Assembly (NCBI GenBank): GCA_964553795.1
Contig: CAZKMR010000005.1
Coordinates: 1-64,000, forward strand
Length of the DNA stretch: 64,000 nt
Origin: JADLHS01 sp964553795
GTDB taxonomy: Bacteria > Verrucomicrobiota > Verrucomicrobiia > Limisphaerales > JADLHS01
Reading direction: 5' to 3'
The translations under genes and the position numbers were made by a program. This document shows, one piece after another, positions 1 through 8,246 of this stretch (the stretch's first letter is position 1; each line of letters starts with the position of its first letter). Under the pieces are notes generated by a model. That model did not search any database. It had not been told where the DNA came from and was given only the letters and a program-made list of their open reading frames with translations.

Positions 1-1035
1 TGACGCCGCCGGGCTGCGGACCAACTGCCACGCAAATCTGGAATTGCTGCACAACGCTGGCAGTTCTACTTTCGCCTTCCGGGCGTAAGACCGATGTACG
101 GCTTTACTGTTATGCCCGAGTGCTTCTTGCGCGAAACGTTCAGGATAACCTGCTTGCTTGGCTCGCTCGGCCCACGCATAGCGATAAGAATGGAGAGTAA
201 TGCCTTTGATGCCCAATCCATCACAGCGTTGCTTGAATTCAGTCGCCCGGTCTCCGGCGCGAACAGTACGCAAGTAGGGAAATAGCGGTCCTTGTTCTGG
301 AAGTGTTTTCAGTATCGCCGCCATTTCATCGTCAAAGCGCATGATGGCAATCGTGTTTGTTTTTCTGCGCGAGAACGAAATAGCGTTTGCCTCCCAATCG
401 ATGTTTTCGGCTTCTAAAAACGCAATATCCGATTGAGAGGCGCCGAGATGCCAGGCGAGTTGATAAAAGGCCCGCCGCTCGGCATTGTGCTCACGGGCAA
501 TGATGGCGATGTGCTCCGTTTTGGTAATTGCTCGCTTTTCCTTGAACCGAATGGCTGGCCAACGTTTCCTGGGCAAAACCGGCCATGGCAGCCAGTTCAT
601 ATCCAACGCGAAGTTGTGGATGCGTCGCAGATACAAGTTGGTGGAGACCGATCCGGCTTTTAACACTACCAAGAAGTGTTCCGCGAGGGATTCCAACACC
701 ACTCGATTGCGAAGGGAATCGAACGCTTTGTCTTTGATGGCGGTTTGCCACCGATGTCTTGTCTCCCCCTGCTTCAACTTCGGAATTTCGTCCATGACAT
801 CCTGCCAGGTCCGTTTAGCCGCCGCCGGATCGCCGGCCTTCCAATACACGCGCGCCAGATGTAGGCTGAAAGCGGGAGCTCCCTCGGTTTCATTCTTGGC
901 CGCAACCAGTCGATGGGCTTCCGCCTTATCACGCGTCTTGAGGGATTCTTGCCTCTTGGTGACGAGGTCTTCGCAGTAGTAGGTGCCCCAGCCCCGCCGA
1001 AACACCCGGTAACGATTCTTCATTTGTTGTCTCAT
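1..1035 (-). CDS. Tyrosine recombinase/integrase, partial (3' end beyond window)
   Basis: An open frame of 345 codons runs from an ATG at 1035-1033 to the left window edge with no stop. It is a phage-integrase-type site-specific recombinase. The C-terminal catalytic domain shows HSYR (His282, Arg285), LGH (His308) and the Tyr317 nucleophile in HRSYAR, plus a beta-hairpin Lys in RRKT. The usual first catalytic Arg of the TGLRxxE box is Ser200 (LGASQSDIA), so one canonical residue is missing. An N-terminal SAM-like core-binding region covers about residues 100-165. The gene starts 150 bp from the 3' end of tRNA-Cys on the same strand and is visibly less GC-rich than its neighbours, as expected for acquired DNA. 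A second in-frame ATG lies four codons in. Confidence 0.88.
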   Translation of the reverse strand, partial: MRQQMKNRYRVFRRGWGTYYCEDLVTKRQESLKTRDKAEAHRLVAAKNETEGAPAFSLHLARVYWKAGDPAAAKRTWQDVMDEIPKLKQGETRHRWQTAIKDKAFDSLRNRVVLESLAEHFLVVLKAGSVSTNLYLRRIHNFALDMNWLPWPVLPRKRWPAIRFKEKRAITKTEHIAIIAREHNAERRAFYQLAWHLGASQSDIAFLEAENIDWEANAISFSRRKTNTIAIMRFDDEMAAILKTLPEQGPLFPYLRTVRAGDRATEFKQRCDGLGIKGITLHSYRYAWAERAKQAGYPERFAQEALGHNSKAVHRSYARKAKVELPALCSNSRFAWQLVRSPAAS

Positions 1036-1184
1036 GTTTTGAGCATGAAGCAACTCGATCCGCCCTCGTTAACGAGTAGTCCACGAGTTTAGTCAGTTTA
1101 ATCTGATTGGTGGCGGAGTAATCCGGCCACTGAAGATTTCACTGAAACTCGCCCGAAAATCCTCCAAAAACCCAACAAAAAGGC

Positions 1185-1259
1185 TGGAGGCGAGGGTCGG
1201 AATCGAACCGACGAATGAGGCTTTTGCAGAGCCCTGCCTTACCACTTGGCTACCCCGCC
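1185..1259 (-). tRNA. tRNA-Cys (GCA anticodon)
   Basis: Read on the minus strand, the 75-nt sequence folds as a tRNA. The 7-bp acceptor stem GGCGGGG/CCTCGCC contains one G-U pair. The anticodon loop CTGCAAA gives anticodon GCA. The T-arm carries GGTTCGAATCC, the discriminator base is U73 (typical for tRNA-Cys), and the CCA end is encoded. An integrase gene begins just beyond its 3' end, so the tRNA is a likely integration target. Confidence 0.95.
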
Positions 1260-1271
1260 ACCGGAAGCCAC

Positions 1272-1300
1272 ATACTAGCGACGTCCTCCCCACGTCTCAA
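1272..1300 (-). promoter_or_regulatory. Sigma-70-like promoter of tRNA-Cys
   Basis: On the minus strand a -35-like TTGAGA (1300-1295) and a -10-like TAGTAT (1277-1272) are separated by exactly 17 bp. The -10 box ends 12 bp before the tRNA 5' end. Spacing and position fit a housekeeping promoter; this is inferred from sequence only. Confidence 0.55.
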
Positions 1301-1546
1301 GCGAAAGCTTTGCGTCAATGGGAAAGACCGCCGAAATCATAACCCCCTTGATGAAGATTGGGGCGATAAACACTCGCCGCAAGAATGAGCCGCTGCACCA
1401 TCGTCACCATTCATCAACGAAGGCTTGCGCGGGCCACCTCTTCGGTGGTGAGCACGTTTCTAATCGCATCGGTTGCCGGCATGATCCCATGATTTTTTCG
1501 ATGAACCGTTTCGCGCCGCTTTTGCTAGGTTCAAATCGCAATCGCT

Positions 1547-3031
1547 ATGAACATTACCCGGCGCGCCTTTATCAAGAGTACTGGCCTGGCAACGCTCGCT
1601 ACGACCACCGGTTGTCTCACCACACCCGATGAATCCGTTCCCGTGCTCGTCAATGACGTCCACACGCAGCTCAATCCCACGCGGGTGCGCCGCGTTACTC
1701 CGGCGACGTCCTTGGCCGAACTGAGAAGCATCATCCGGCGCGCGCGCCGGGAACAACGGCCGGTCAGTGTGGCCGGCGGACGACACGCGGCCGGCGGACA
1801 GCAGTTCATCACGAACGAGGAATTGATCGACACCCGATCCCTGCGCCGCGTGCTTCACTTCGATCCACACGACGGCATAATCGAAGTGGAAACCGGGATC
1901 CAGTGGCCGGAGTTCATGGCGTTTCTTCGCCAGACCCGGCGCAATGGCGGGCGCGCGTGGACGGTGGCGCAAAAACAGACCGGCACGGACCGCCTCAGCA
2001 TCGGCGGAGCGCTGGCGGCCAATGCACACGGTCGGGGTCTGGCACTGCCGCCGTTCATCGCCAACGTAGAATCCTTTGACATCCTGGATGCCGATGGGGA
2101 ACTGCACACGTGCAGTCGGCGCGAAAATCCCGAATGGTTCAAGCTGGCCATCGGCGGCTATGGATTGTTCGGATGCATTTACTCGGCGCGATTGCGGCTC
2201 GTGCCGTTGCGCACGGTGCGGCGCATCGTTCGCATGATGGAAGTTCAGGAATTGCCGACCGCGTTTGCCGAACGGGTGCGGGCGGGATTTCTCTATGGCG
2301 ATTTTCAATTCGCGATTGACGCCCAGTCCGACGACTTCCTGACTCGAGGAATCTTTGCTTGCTACGAACCAGTGGCAGACTCAAGGCCATTGCCAGCCGA
2401 GACCCGGAAACTTTCCGCCGCGGACTGGAAAGGCCTGATTTATCTGGCGCACACGAATCCCACGCAGGCCTTCCATCGCTATGCCGAACATTATCTGGCG
2501 ACGTCGGGGCAGATTTACGATTCGGACACACAATATGTGAGCGATTACTTCGAGGATTATCACCGGGAACTCGATCAAAGACTTGCAACGCCGACGCCAG
2601 GAACGGAAGTCATCGGGGAATTGAATGTGCCGCGCCCGGCGTTGCCGGACTTTCTGGCGCGCGCCCGGGCCGCGCTGCGGCGCGATGATGCGGCGCCGCT
2701 GATTTATGGCACGATTCGGTTAATCGAACGGGACGAGGAAAGTTTTCTTAACTGGGCCAAGCAGTCGTATGCCTGCGTCATCTTCAATCTCCACACGCCG
2801 CACACGCCGGAAGGATTGCAACGCACGGCGCAATCGTTTCGGCGATTGATTGATCTGGCGCTGAGTTACGACGGCAGTTTTTATCTGACGTATCATCGTT
2901 ACGCCACGCGCGAGCAGGTCGCTGCTTGCTATCCGCAATTTCGGGAGTTCTTGCGGTTCAAACTTCAATATGACCCGCACGAACGTTTTCAGAGCGACTG
3001 GTATCGGCACTACAAACAAATGTTTGCGTGA
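1547..3031 (+). CDS. FAD-binding oxidase/dehydrogenase of the PCMH (VAO/GlcD-like) family, Tat-exported
   Basis: The 494-aa protein begins with a twin-arginine signal (TRRAFIK, residues 4-10) followed by a hydrophobic stretch ending at Cys23, possibly a weak lipobox, so it is probably exported folded with its cofactor. Residues about 45-230 form a PCMH-type FAD-binding domain: SVAGGRHAAGG has His80 where family members often attach FAD covalently, and RLSIGGALAANAHGRG is the typical second flavin loop. The C-terminal half matches no substrate domain I can name. It most resembles sugar-alcohol or lactone oxidases, but the substrate cannot be read from sequence. The start is the ATG directly before the Tat motif; no strong ribosome-binding site is visible. 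It stands alone, convergent with pyruvate kinase. Confidence 0.8.
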   Translation: MNITRRAFIKSTGLATLATTTGCLTTPDESVPVLVNDVHTQLNPTRVRRVTPATSLAELRSIIRRARREQRPVSVAGGRHAAGGQQFITNEELIDTRSLRRVLHFDPHDGIIEVETGIQWPEFMAFLRQTRRNGGRAWTVAQKQTGTDRLSIGGALAANAHGRGLALPPFIANVESFDILDADGELHTCSRRENPEWFKLAIGGYGLFGCIYSARLRLVPLRTVRRIVRMMEVQELPTAFAERVRAGFLYGDFQFAIDAQSDDFLTRGIFACYEPVADSRPLPAETRKLSAADWKGLIYLAHTNPTQAFHRYAEHYLATSGQIYDSDTQYVSDYFEDYHRELDQRLATPTPGTEVIGELNVPRPALPDFLARARAALRRDDAAPLIYGTIRLIERDEESFLNWAKQSYACVIFNLHTPHTPEGLQRTAQSFRRLIDLALSYDGSFYLTYHRYATREQVAACYPQFREFLRFKLQYDPHERFQSDWYRHYKQMFA

Positions 3032-3089
3032 GACGTTGGTAACGAGGCGTAGAAGCGCGGACGCGCGCGTCCGCCCGCGCGAATTCCGA

Positions 3090-4526
3090 TCACAAGATTT
3101 CGACGCGAACCGGATTGGGCACTCCGGCGCAGTCACCCGCAGAGTCAGCGACAATGATCACGCGGTCCTTTGCGGTGGCCAAGCCAGTTTGGCGGGCGAC
3201 CAATTTCGCCAAGGCCACGTCATTGTCGTCCTGGGCGTTTCCGGAAATCGGCAGTGGCACGACGCCGCGCAAAAGCGCGCAACGGCGCAGGACCGGCAGG
3301 GACCGACTCAAGGCCACGATGGGCACGAGCGGCCGCGCCTGGGAAAGGAAACGCACATTCCGTCCGGAATGGGTGAAACACACGATGACTTTGGCGTCAT
3401 GCGCTTCCGCCGCGTGAAACACTTTTCGCGCGATGGCATCCGCGCCCGCGGCCGCCGCGATCGGCAATACCGATTGTTGTTGCCTGATTTCTGCATCGGT
3501 CACTGCGGCAATTCGTGCCATCATGCGCGTGGCTTCCACCGGATATTTTCCCACCGCGGACTCGCCAGACAACATCACCGCGTCGCTGCCATCGAGGATG
3601 GCGTTGGTGATGTCGGTCACTTCGGCTCGCGTCGGACTCGCTTGTTCCATCATCGAGAGCAGCATTTCGGTCGCGGTAATCACCGGTTTGCCGGCGGCGT
3701 TGGCCCGGCGAATAATGTCTTTCTGAAGCAACCCAATGCGTTCGAGCGGCGTTTCCAAACCGAGATCGCCCCGCGCCACCATGATGCCATCCGCCGCCGC
3801 GATGATGGCATCCAGTTGTTCGAGCGCTTCGCGGCGTTCGATTTTGGCGATCACCGGCGTCGTCGCGCCCTGTTGCCGAATGAAATCCCGCAAGGCCTCA
3901 ACTTCCGCCGCCGTGCGCGCGTACGATTGAGCGATCCAATCCACTTCGTGTTCGAGCCCGAACTTCACATCCTCCTTGTCCGTGTCCGTGGGGACCGGCA
4001 CCGGCGGCGATTTGCCCGGCACATGCACGGCTTGTTGGGCTTTAATCTGTCCGCCCACCACCACTTCACATTCGATGTCGGTGTCGGTGACCTGCGCAAC
4101 GCGCAGCTTGAGCGCGCCGTCATTCAGCAACACGGTGTCGCCGGATTCCACCACGGAAATCAATTCGGGAATGTTGATGGAAACGGCGTCCGCATCGCCG
4201 GCCACGGCGCGACTGGTGAGCACGAATCGCTTTTTCTCCCGCAACGTCACGTGGTCGGCCTCGAACTGCCGCATGCGCACCTTCGTGCCACAAAGGTCCT
4301 GCAAAATGCCGACGCGCCGATCCGATTGGGCCGCCGCGCGGAGCCGCCGGATGTTTTCCGCATGTTGCTCGTGACTACCGTATGAAAAATGCAGTCGGGC
4401 GACATCCATGCCGGATTCGATCAACGCGGCAATAACCTCCGCAGAACAACTGGCCGGGCCGATGGTGCAAACCAGTTTGGTGGTGCGAAATCGAGCGGCA
4501 GCATCGGAATGAGTTTGAGCGCACAT
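3090..4526 (-). CDS. pyk: Pyruvate kinase
   Basis: The 478-aa protein catalyses phosphoenolpyruvate + ADP to pyruvate + ATP, the last glycolytic step. Visible motifs are the N-terminal CTIGPAS, the catalytic Lys region AKIERREAL, VARGDLGLE, the signature GKPVITATEML, ASPTRAEVTD and LSGESAVGKYP, plus a C-terminal regulatory domain of about 110 residues. Two conserved positions are unusual: the usual RLNFSHG is RLHFSYG (His46, Tyr49) and the usual DLQGPKIR is DLCGTKVR. The Asn replaced by His46 is a potassium ligand in K+-dependent enzymes, and Lys82 is the residue type of K+-independent ones, so K+-independent activity is inferred. The cation exchanger gene lies 66 bp upstream on the same strand. 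Confidence 0.93.
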   Translation of the reverse strand: MCAQTHSDAAARFRTTKLVCTIGPASCSAEVIAALIESGMDVARLHFSYGSHEQHAENIRRLRAAAQSDRRVGILQDLCGTKVRMRQFEADHVTLREKKRFVLTSRAVAGDADAVSINIPELISVVESGDTVLLNDGALKLRVAQVTDTDIECEVVVGGQIKAQQAVHVPGKSPPVPVPTDTDKEDVKFGLEHEVDWIAQSYARTAAEVEALRDFIRQQGATTPVIAKIERREALEQLDAIIAAADGIMVARGDLGLETPLERIGLLQKDIIRRANAAGKPVITATEMLLSMMEQASPTRAEVTDITNAILDGSDAVMLSGESAVGKYPVEATRMMARIAAVTDAEIRQQQSVLPIAAAAGADAIARKVFHAAEAHDAKVIVCFTHSGRNVRFLSQARPLVPIVALSRSLPVLRRCALLRGVVPLPISGNAQDDNDVALAKLVARQTGLATAKDRVIIVADSAGDCAGVPNPVRVEIL

Positions 4527-4592
4527 GACAATGGTTGAATATACCCGGTCGTCAAATCGGGAAGCGCGCCGCCGGCGCAGCGCGTCCCGCTC

Positions 4593-5627
4593 CTACCACT
4601 GACTCACCAGCACGGCCAGCGCCGCCAGGTAGGTGACCACGATCCAGATGCTTTCAAACCCGATGTTGGCAAGGCCGTGTTTCTCCCGGCGCAACAATCC
4701 CAACAACAGGATGCTCGTGAGCAACAGCGCCAGTGCGATGAGGTAAATCTGTTCGCTGCCGATGGCGTGATAAATCGAACCGTCGCGATAGGCGACGTCG
4801 GCAAACAGCAGGAACAACACATCGAAACAGTTGCCGCCCACGATTCCGCCGACCGCGAGCGTGAGCGCGCCGCGCCGCACCGCCGCCACCGAGGTGATCA
4901 ACTCCGGCAGCGACGTGGACACCGCGGTGAAGAGCGTGCCCACGACGGTTTCCGACAGGCCGGTGAGTGCCGAAAGGGCAACGCCGGCTTTGGCCACCAG
5001 ATAACCGGCAAAGCCCACGATGCCGCCGAACAACCCGAAACGCAGCCAGAGGATATTGCGGCGGCGGGCGTCAGTACGCCCGGCTTTGGTTTTATCGGCA
5101 CGCGTTTCGTCCGTGAGGCGCGGTTGCCATAACGGACTTTTTTGCACATGCGAAACCAGGCGCATGCCGAAGAGATACGCGGGAATCAACACCAGCGAGA
5201 GGGGATGCACGCCAAACAGACTGACCGCCGGGCCGGTGATGGCCAACAACGGCAACGCCAGCAAGGCCACGAGCAGCGTGGTTTGCAACATGTTCGGCAA
5301 CGAGGAAGCGGCGTGTTCGAGATTGGCGCGGCGATACGCCATGTCCGCCACCGCGAGAAACACGGTTTGCGCCGCGATGCCGCCCAGCGCGTTGCTCACA
5401 GCGAGATCCGCGTGACCGCTGGCCGCCGCGGTCACCGAAGTGATCGTGCCGGAAATCGAAGTGACGCCGCCGAGAAACGCACCGCCCATCACCGCTTCGC
5501 CCAGGCCCGTGGCGTCCGCGAGCCGATCGGCTTCCCGCGTGAGCAACACCCCGAACACTCCGATCACCAGCGCCGTGGCGAGGAAAATTCCGGCCAGCAG
5601 CGGAAGTGACAAACCGGTCAGGTCCAT
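4593..5627 (-). CDS. Sodium/calcium exchanger family (CaCA/YrbG-like) membrane protein
   Basis: The 344-aa integral membrane protein has about ten hydrophobic segments in two halves joined by a charged loop near residue 180. The second half carries a canonical alpha-repeat (SETVVGTLFTAVSTSLPEL, followed by GGIVGGNCFDV) containing the acidic ion-binding residue. The first repeat is degenerate: GGVTSISGTITSVTAAASG lacks the SLPE acidic residue. The family exchanges Ca2+ or other cations against Na+ or H+ across the inner membrane. Loss of one acidic site suggests altered stoichiometry or ion, which is inference. It could be co-transcribed with pyk, whose start follows 66 bp later. Confidence 0.78.
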   Translation of the reverse strand: MDLTGLSLPLLAGIFLATALVIGVFGVLLTREADRLADATGLGEAVMGGAFLGGVTSISGTITSVTAAASGHADLAVSNALGGIAAQTVFLAVADMAYRRANLEHAASSLPNMLQTTLLVALLALPLLAITGPAVSLFGVHPLSLVLIPAYLFGMRLVSHVQKSPLWQPRLTDETRADKTKAGRTDARRRNILWLRFGLFGGIVGFAGYLVAKAGVALSALTGLSETVVGTLFTAVSTSLPELITSVAAVRRGALTLAVGGIVGGNCFDVLFLLFADVAYRDGSIYHAIGSEQIYLIALALLLTSILLLGLLRREKHGLANIGFESIWIVVTYLAALAVLVSQW

Positions 5628-5959
5628 GACTCGGTCACTATCGGACCAAACATCCCGTGTTGTAAACCGCCGGGCGCGGAATTGGCCGGGGAGCAGGAGT
5701 GCGACTTTTTCTGAGGCGCGTTGCGTAAATTGCGCCCGACAGTTTCAGCAGTCATGCCGATGGTGAGGGCGCGGTTCCGCGCTTAGAGTTTCCCGAAAAC
5801 CGGAATTGCAACTTCGCTTCCGGCGGCGTCAGCAAGGCCCGGCACCTCGTCACTACCGCTCGTTACGCCACGACGAAGCGCCGCAGAGTCAGCCCGCGTC
5901 GGACAAAGTTGGTTCTGGGAAGGAACATTTTAGGAACTGCCAAAGAGAAAGGAAATGGT
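5628..5959. other. Intergenic region between divergent genes
   Basis: This 332-bp gap separates the exchanger start (minus) from the DUF892 gene (plus). I see no coding frame with plausible composition, no tRNA and no clear repeat. It ends in a good purine-rich ribosome-binding site (AGAGAAAGGAAA) for the DUF892 gene and must hold both divergent promoters. I cannot assign -35/-10 boxes with confidence. Confidence 0.5.
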
Positions 5960-6460
5960 ATGGCTCGAAAAATTGAAACCCTGCAGGATTTGTATCTGGA
6001 TGAATTGCGCGATTTGTATCACGCCGAAACGCAATTGGTGAAGGCGTTGCCGGAAATGGCCAAGGCGGTCAAATCGAACGATCTGCGTCAGGCCTTTGAA
6101 AAAGACGTCGGACGCACGCAAGGCCACATCGAACGGTTGCAACGCATTTTCAAGGAGTTCAACGAAGACCCGTCCGGGCATCGGTGCAAAGGCATGGAAG
6201 GTTTGTTGGAGGAAGGCCGGGATTTGATTCAGGCCGGACCGCAAACGCCGGTGCGCGATGCCGGGCTGATCGTCACAGCGCAAAAAGCGCAGCACTATGA
6301 GATCGCCGGTTACGGCAGTGCCTGCACGTTCGCCCGCATTCTGGGGCGGCAGCAGGAGGAAAAACTTCTGCGGGACACCATGGAAGAGGAAAAACAAGCC
6401 GATGCCGCTTTCACGAAGATTGCCAACCAGGCCATCAATCTGGCGGCCGCCACGGCTTGA
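5960..6460 (+). CDS. DUF892 (YciE/YciF-type) ferritin-like protein
   Basis: The 166-aa all-helical protein of the DUF892 family adopts a ferritin-like four-helix bundle. The N-terminal signature LQDLYLDELRDLYHAETQL carries the helix-1 Glu and His. Further acidic and His positions follow in the middle (GHIERLQRIF) and C-terminal (EIAGYGSAC, EEEKQADAAF) helices, consistent with a di-iron site. The family is induced by osmotic and other stresses; its biochemical role is unsettled. I chose the ATG at 5960 over an upstream in-frame start because AAGAGAAAGGAAA precedes it at good distance. The BON-domain gene follows 47 bp downstream, so they may be co-transcribed. Confidence 0.88.
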   Translation: MARKIETLQDLYLDELRDLYHAETQLVKALPEMAKAVKSNDLRQAFEKDVGRTQGHIERLQRIFKEFNEDPSGHRCKGMEGLLEEGRDLIQAGPQTPVRDAGLIVTAQKAQHYEIAGYGSACTFARILGRQQEEKLLRDTMEEEKQADAAFTKIANQAINLAAATA

Positions 6461-6507
6461 ATTCGCGGTGCCATCACCCGGGACAACCGCAACAAGAAAG
6501 GAAAACC

Positions 6508-8076
6508 ATGACACCGATCTGGAACATTAGAGCAACCAACGCGACGCCAACCAGTGTCGCGCTCGGGCGAACGTGGTCCGTCTGGCTGTTGACGGCGACA
6601 CTGGTGATCGCGACCGGAACATTCGCCGCCGCACAGAACGGCAGCGGCAATCAAATCACCGACGCGGCCATCACCCGCGCCGTGGACACCGACCTCATGA
6701 TTGATCCGGGCGTCTCCGCGCATTTGATTGATGTGCGCACGGCCCAAGGCATCGTCACGTTGTCGGGCACGGTGGACAATTTATTGTCGAAAGAGCGGGC
6801 GACCCTGATTACGAAGAGCATTCGCGGCGTACGCGCGGTGGTGGACAATATGACCGTCAAGCCCACCACGCGCAGTGACAGCCAAATCCGTTCGGACATT
6901 GAACGCGCCCTGTTGCGCGATCCGGCAACCGATTCGTATCAGGTCAAAGCCCAGGTCAAAAACGGCGTTGCTACGTTGAAGGGCAAAGTGGATTCGTGGC
7001 AGGAGAAACAACTCTCTGAAGAAGTCGTCAAAGGCGTGCGCGGCGTCACCGGCGTGGTCAATGAAATCACCTGGACGTGGGCCGGCAACCGGTTGGATTC
7101 GGAAATCCAGGCCGACATCGAACGCCGGTTGCAATCAGACATCTGGGTGGATCACGGTTTGATCAATGTCAAAGTCATCGAGGGCAAAGTGTCCCTCAGC
7201 GGCACCGTCGGCAGCACGGCGGAAAAAGGCCGCGCCGGCACCGACGCCTGGGTGGCCGGAGTGAAAGAAGTCAACACCGACGCACTGACCGTCAACCCTT
7301 ACGTGCAAGATGTGCGCCAGCGGAAAACGCCGGTGGCGGTGATCAAATCCGACGCCGCGGTGGCCGAGGCGATTCGGACCGCGTTCCTCTACGATCCGCG
7401 GGTGTTCTCCTTCAATCCAACGGTGGAAGTGGATAATGGCGTCGCCACGTTGACCGGCGTGGTGGACAATTTGCGCGCCAAACAAGCCGCCGGACAGGAT
7501 GCCGAAAACACCCTCGGCGTCTGGCGCGTCCACAACCTGCTCAAAGTGCGCCCGGCGAATCCGCCGGCGGATGCCGATATCGCGAAAGAAGTGCGCGAAG
7601 CGCTCGACACCTCGCCGTTTGTGGATCGTTTCGACGTCGTCGTCCGCGTGGTGAATCAAAAGGCGTATCTGTCAGGGCTGGCGGATTCGTTCTTCGAGAA
7701 GAGTGAAGCCGCGAACATTGCGGCCGGCATTCCGGGCGTGGTGGAAGTGGAAAACAACCTGAACCTGCGGACGTACCCGTATGCGTATCCACACTGGAAT
7801 TATTATTCCCATTACAACCGTCCGGTGATGTTGAATCCGCCGGAAGCCTCCCGCAGCGCGGACTGGCGCATCAAGCGCAACATCGAGAGTCAATTGTTCT
7901 GGAGTCCTTATGTGAACGACGACCAAATCATCGTCACGGTCACGGACGGGGTCGCCACATTACGCGGCACGGTGGACAGCCGGATGGAACGCGGCGCGGC
8001 CATTGACAACGCCTACCAGGGCGGGGCGCGCTCGGTGGAAAACGAACTCAAGGTCAACGGCGAACCCACGTCCTGA
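6508..8076 (+). CDS. Secreted protein with six BON domains
   Basis: The 522-aa protein has an N-terminal signal peptide (hydrophobic core WSVWLLTATLVIATGTFA, about residues 23-41, cleaved near AAAQN). Six tandem BON (OsmY-type) repeats follow, each starting with a D/S-x-x-I-x-x-x-I/V-x-x-x-L helix and ending in VxNxL-type strands; they begin near residues 50, 120, 195, 275, 350 and 440. The last two are separated by a Tyr/Pro-rich linker (TYPYAYPHWNYYSHYN). OsmY-like proteins are periplasmic, stress-induced and thought to bind membranes or act as chaperones. The start at 6508 has AAGAAAGGAAAA just upstream. Six domains is long for the family, where two or three are common. Confidence 0.88.
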   Translation: MTPIWNIRATNATPTSVALGRTWSVWLLTATLVIATGTFAAAQNGSGNQITDAAITRAVDTDLMIDPGVSAHLIDVRTAQGIVTLSGTVDNLLSKERATLITKSIRGVRAVVDNMTVKPTTRSDSQIRSDIERALLRDPATDSYQVKAQVKNGVATLKGKVDSWQEKQLSEEVVKGVRGVTGVVNEITWTWAGNRLDSEIQADIERRLQSDIWVDHGLINVKVIEGKVSLSGTVGSTAEKGRAGTDAWVAGVKEVNTDALTVNPYVQDVRQRKTPVAVIKSDAAVAEAIRTAFLYDPRVFSFNPTVEVDNGVATLTGVVDNLRAKQAAGQDAENTLGVWRVHNLLKVRPANPPADADIAKEVREALDTSPFVDRFDVVVRVVNQKAYLSGLADSFFEKSEAANIAAGIPGVVEVENNLNLRTYPYAYPHWNYYSHYNRPVMLNPPEASRSADWRIKRNIESQLFWSPYVNDDQIIVTVTDGVATLRGTVDSRMERGAAIDNAYQGGARSVENELKVNGEPTS

Positions 8077-8081
8077 CTTGC

Positions 8082-8143
8082 TTCGCTGCCGAAGCACTCC
8101 GCCGCGGCAATCCGAGCCGTGACGGAGTTGGCTTCGCAGCGAA
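8082..8143. repeat. Long imperfect inverted repeat (terminator or mRNA-end hairpin)
   Basis: The arms 8082-8101 and 8123-8143 are almost perfectly complementary (TTCGCTGCCGAAGCACTCCG against CGGAGTTGGCTTCGCAGCGAA, with two small bulges) around a 21-nt loop. It begins 6 bp after the stop of the BON protein. No T-run follows, so it may be a transcript-stabilising hairpin, a factor-dependent terminator or a small mobile palindrome. Confidence 0.55.
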
Positions 8144-8246
8144 ATCGGTTCGCAAGAACACCCGGGCAAAATTGAGCTCAACACAGTCGCCCGCAACAAG
8201 CAAAACGCGGCGGCAACAGATTGCCGCCAACCGGAAAGGATCAACC

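Noticed and set aside
433..979. Plus-strand frames of 76 and 164 codons near the left edge
   Set aside because: They are shadows of the minus-strand integrase, whose motifs are clear.
1093..1293. 66-codon minus-strand frame over the tRNA
   Set aside because: It reads through the tRNA-Cys gene; the tRNA fold explains the sequence.
2970..4385. 471-codon frame antisense to pyruvate kinase
   Set aside because: Arg/His/Gly-rich with no recognisable domain; pyruvate kinase on the other strand is unambiguous.
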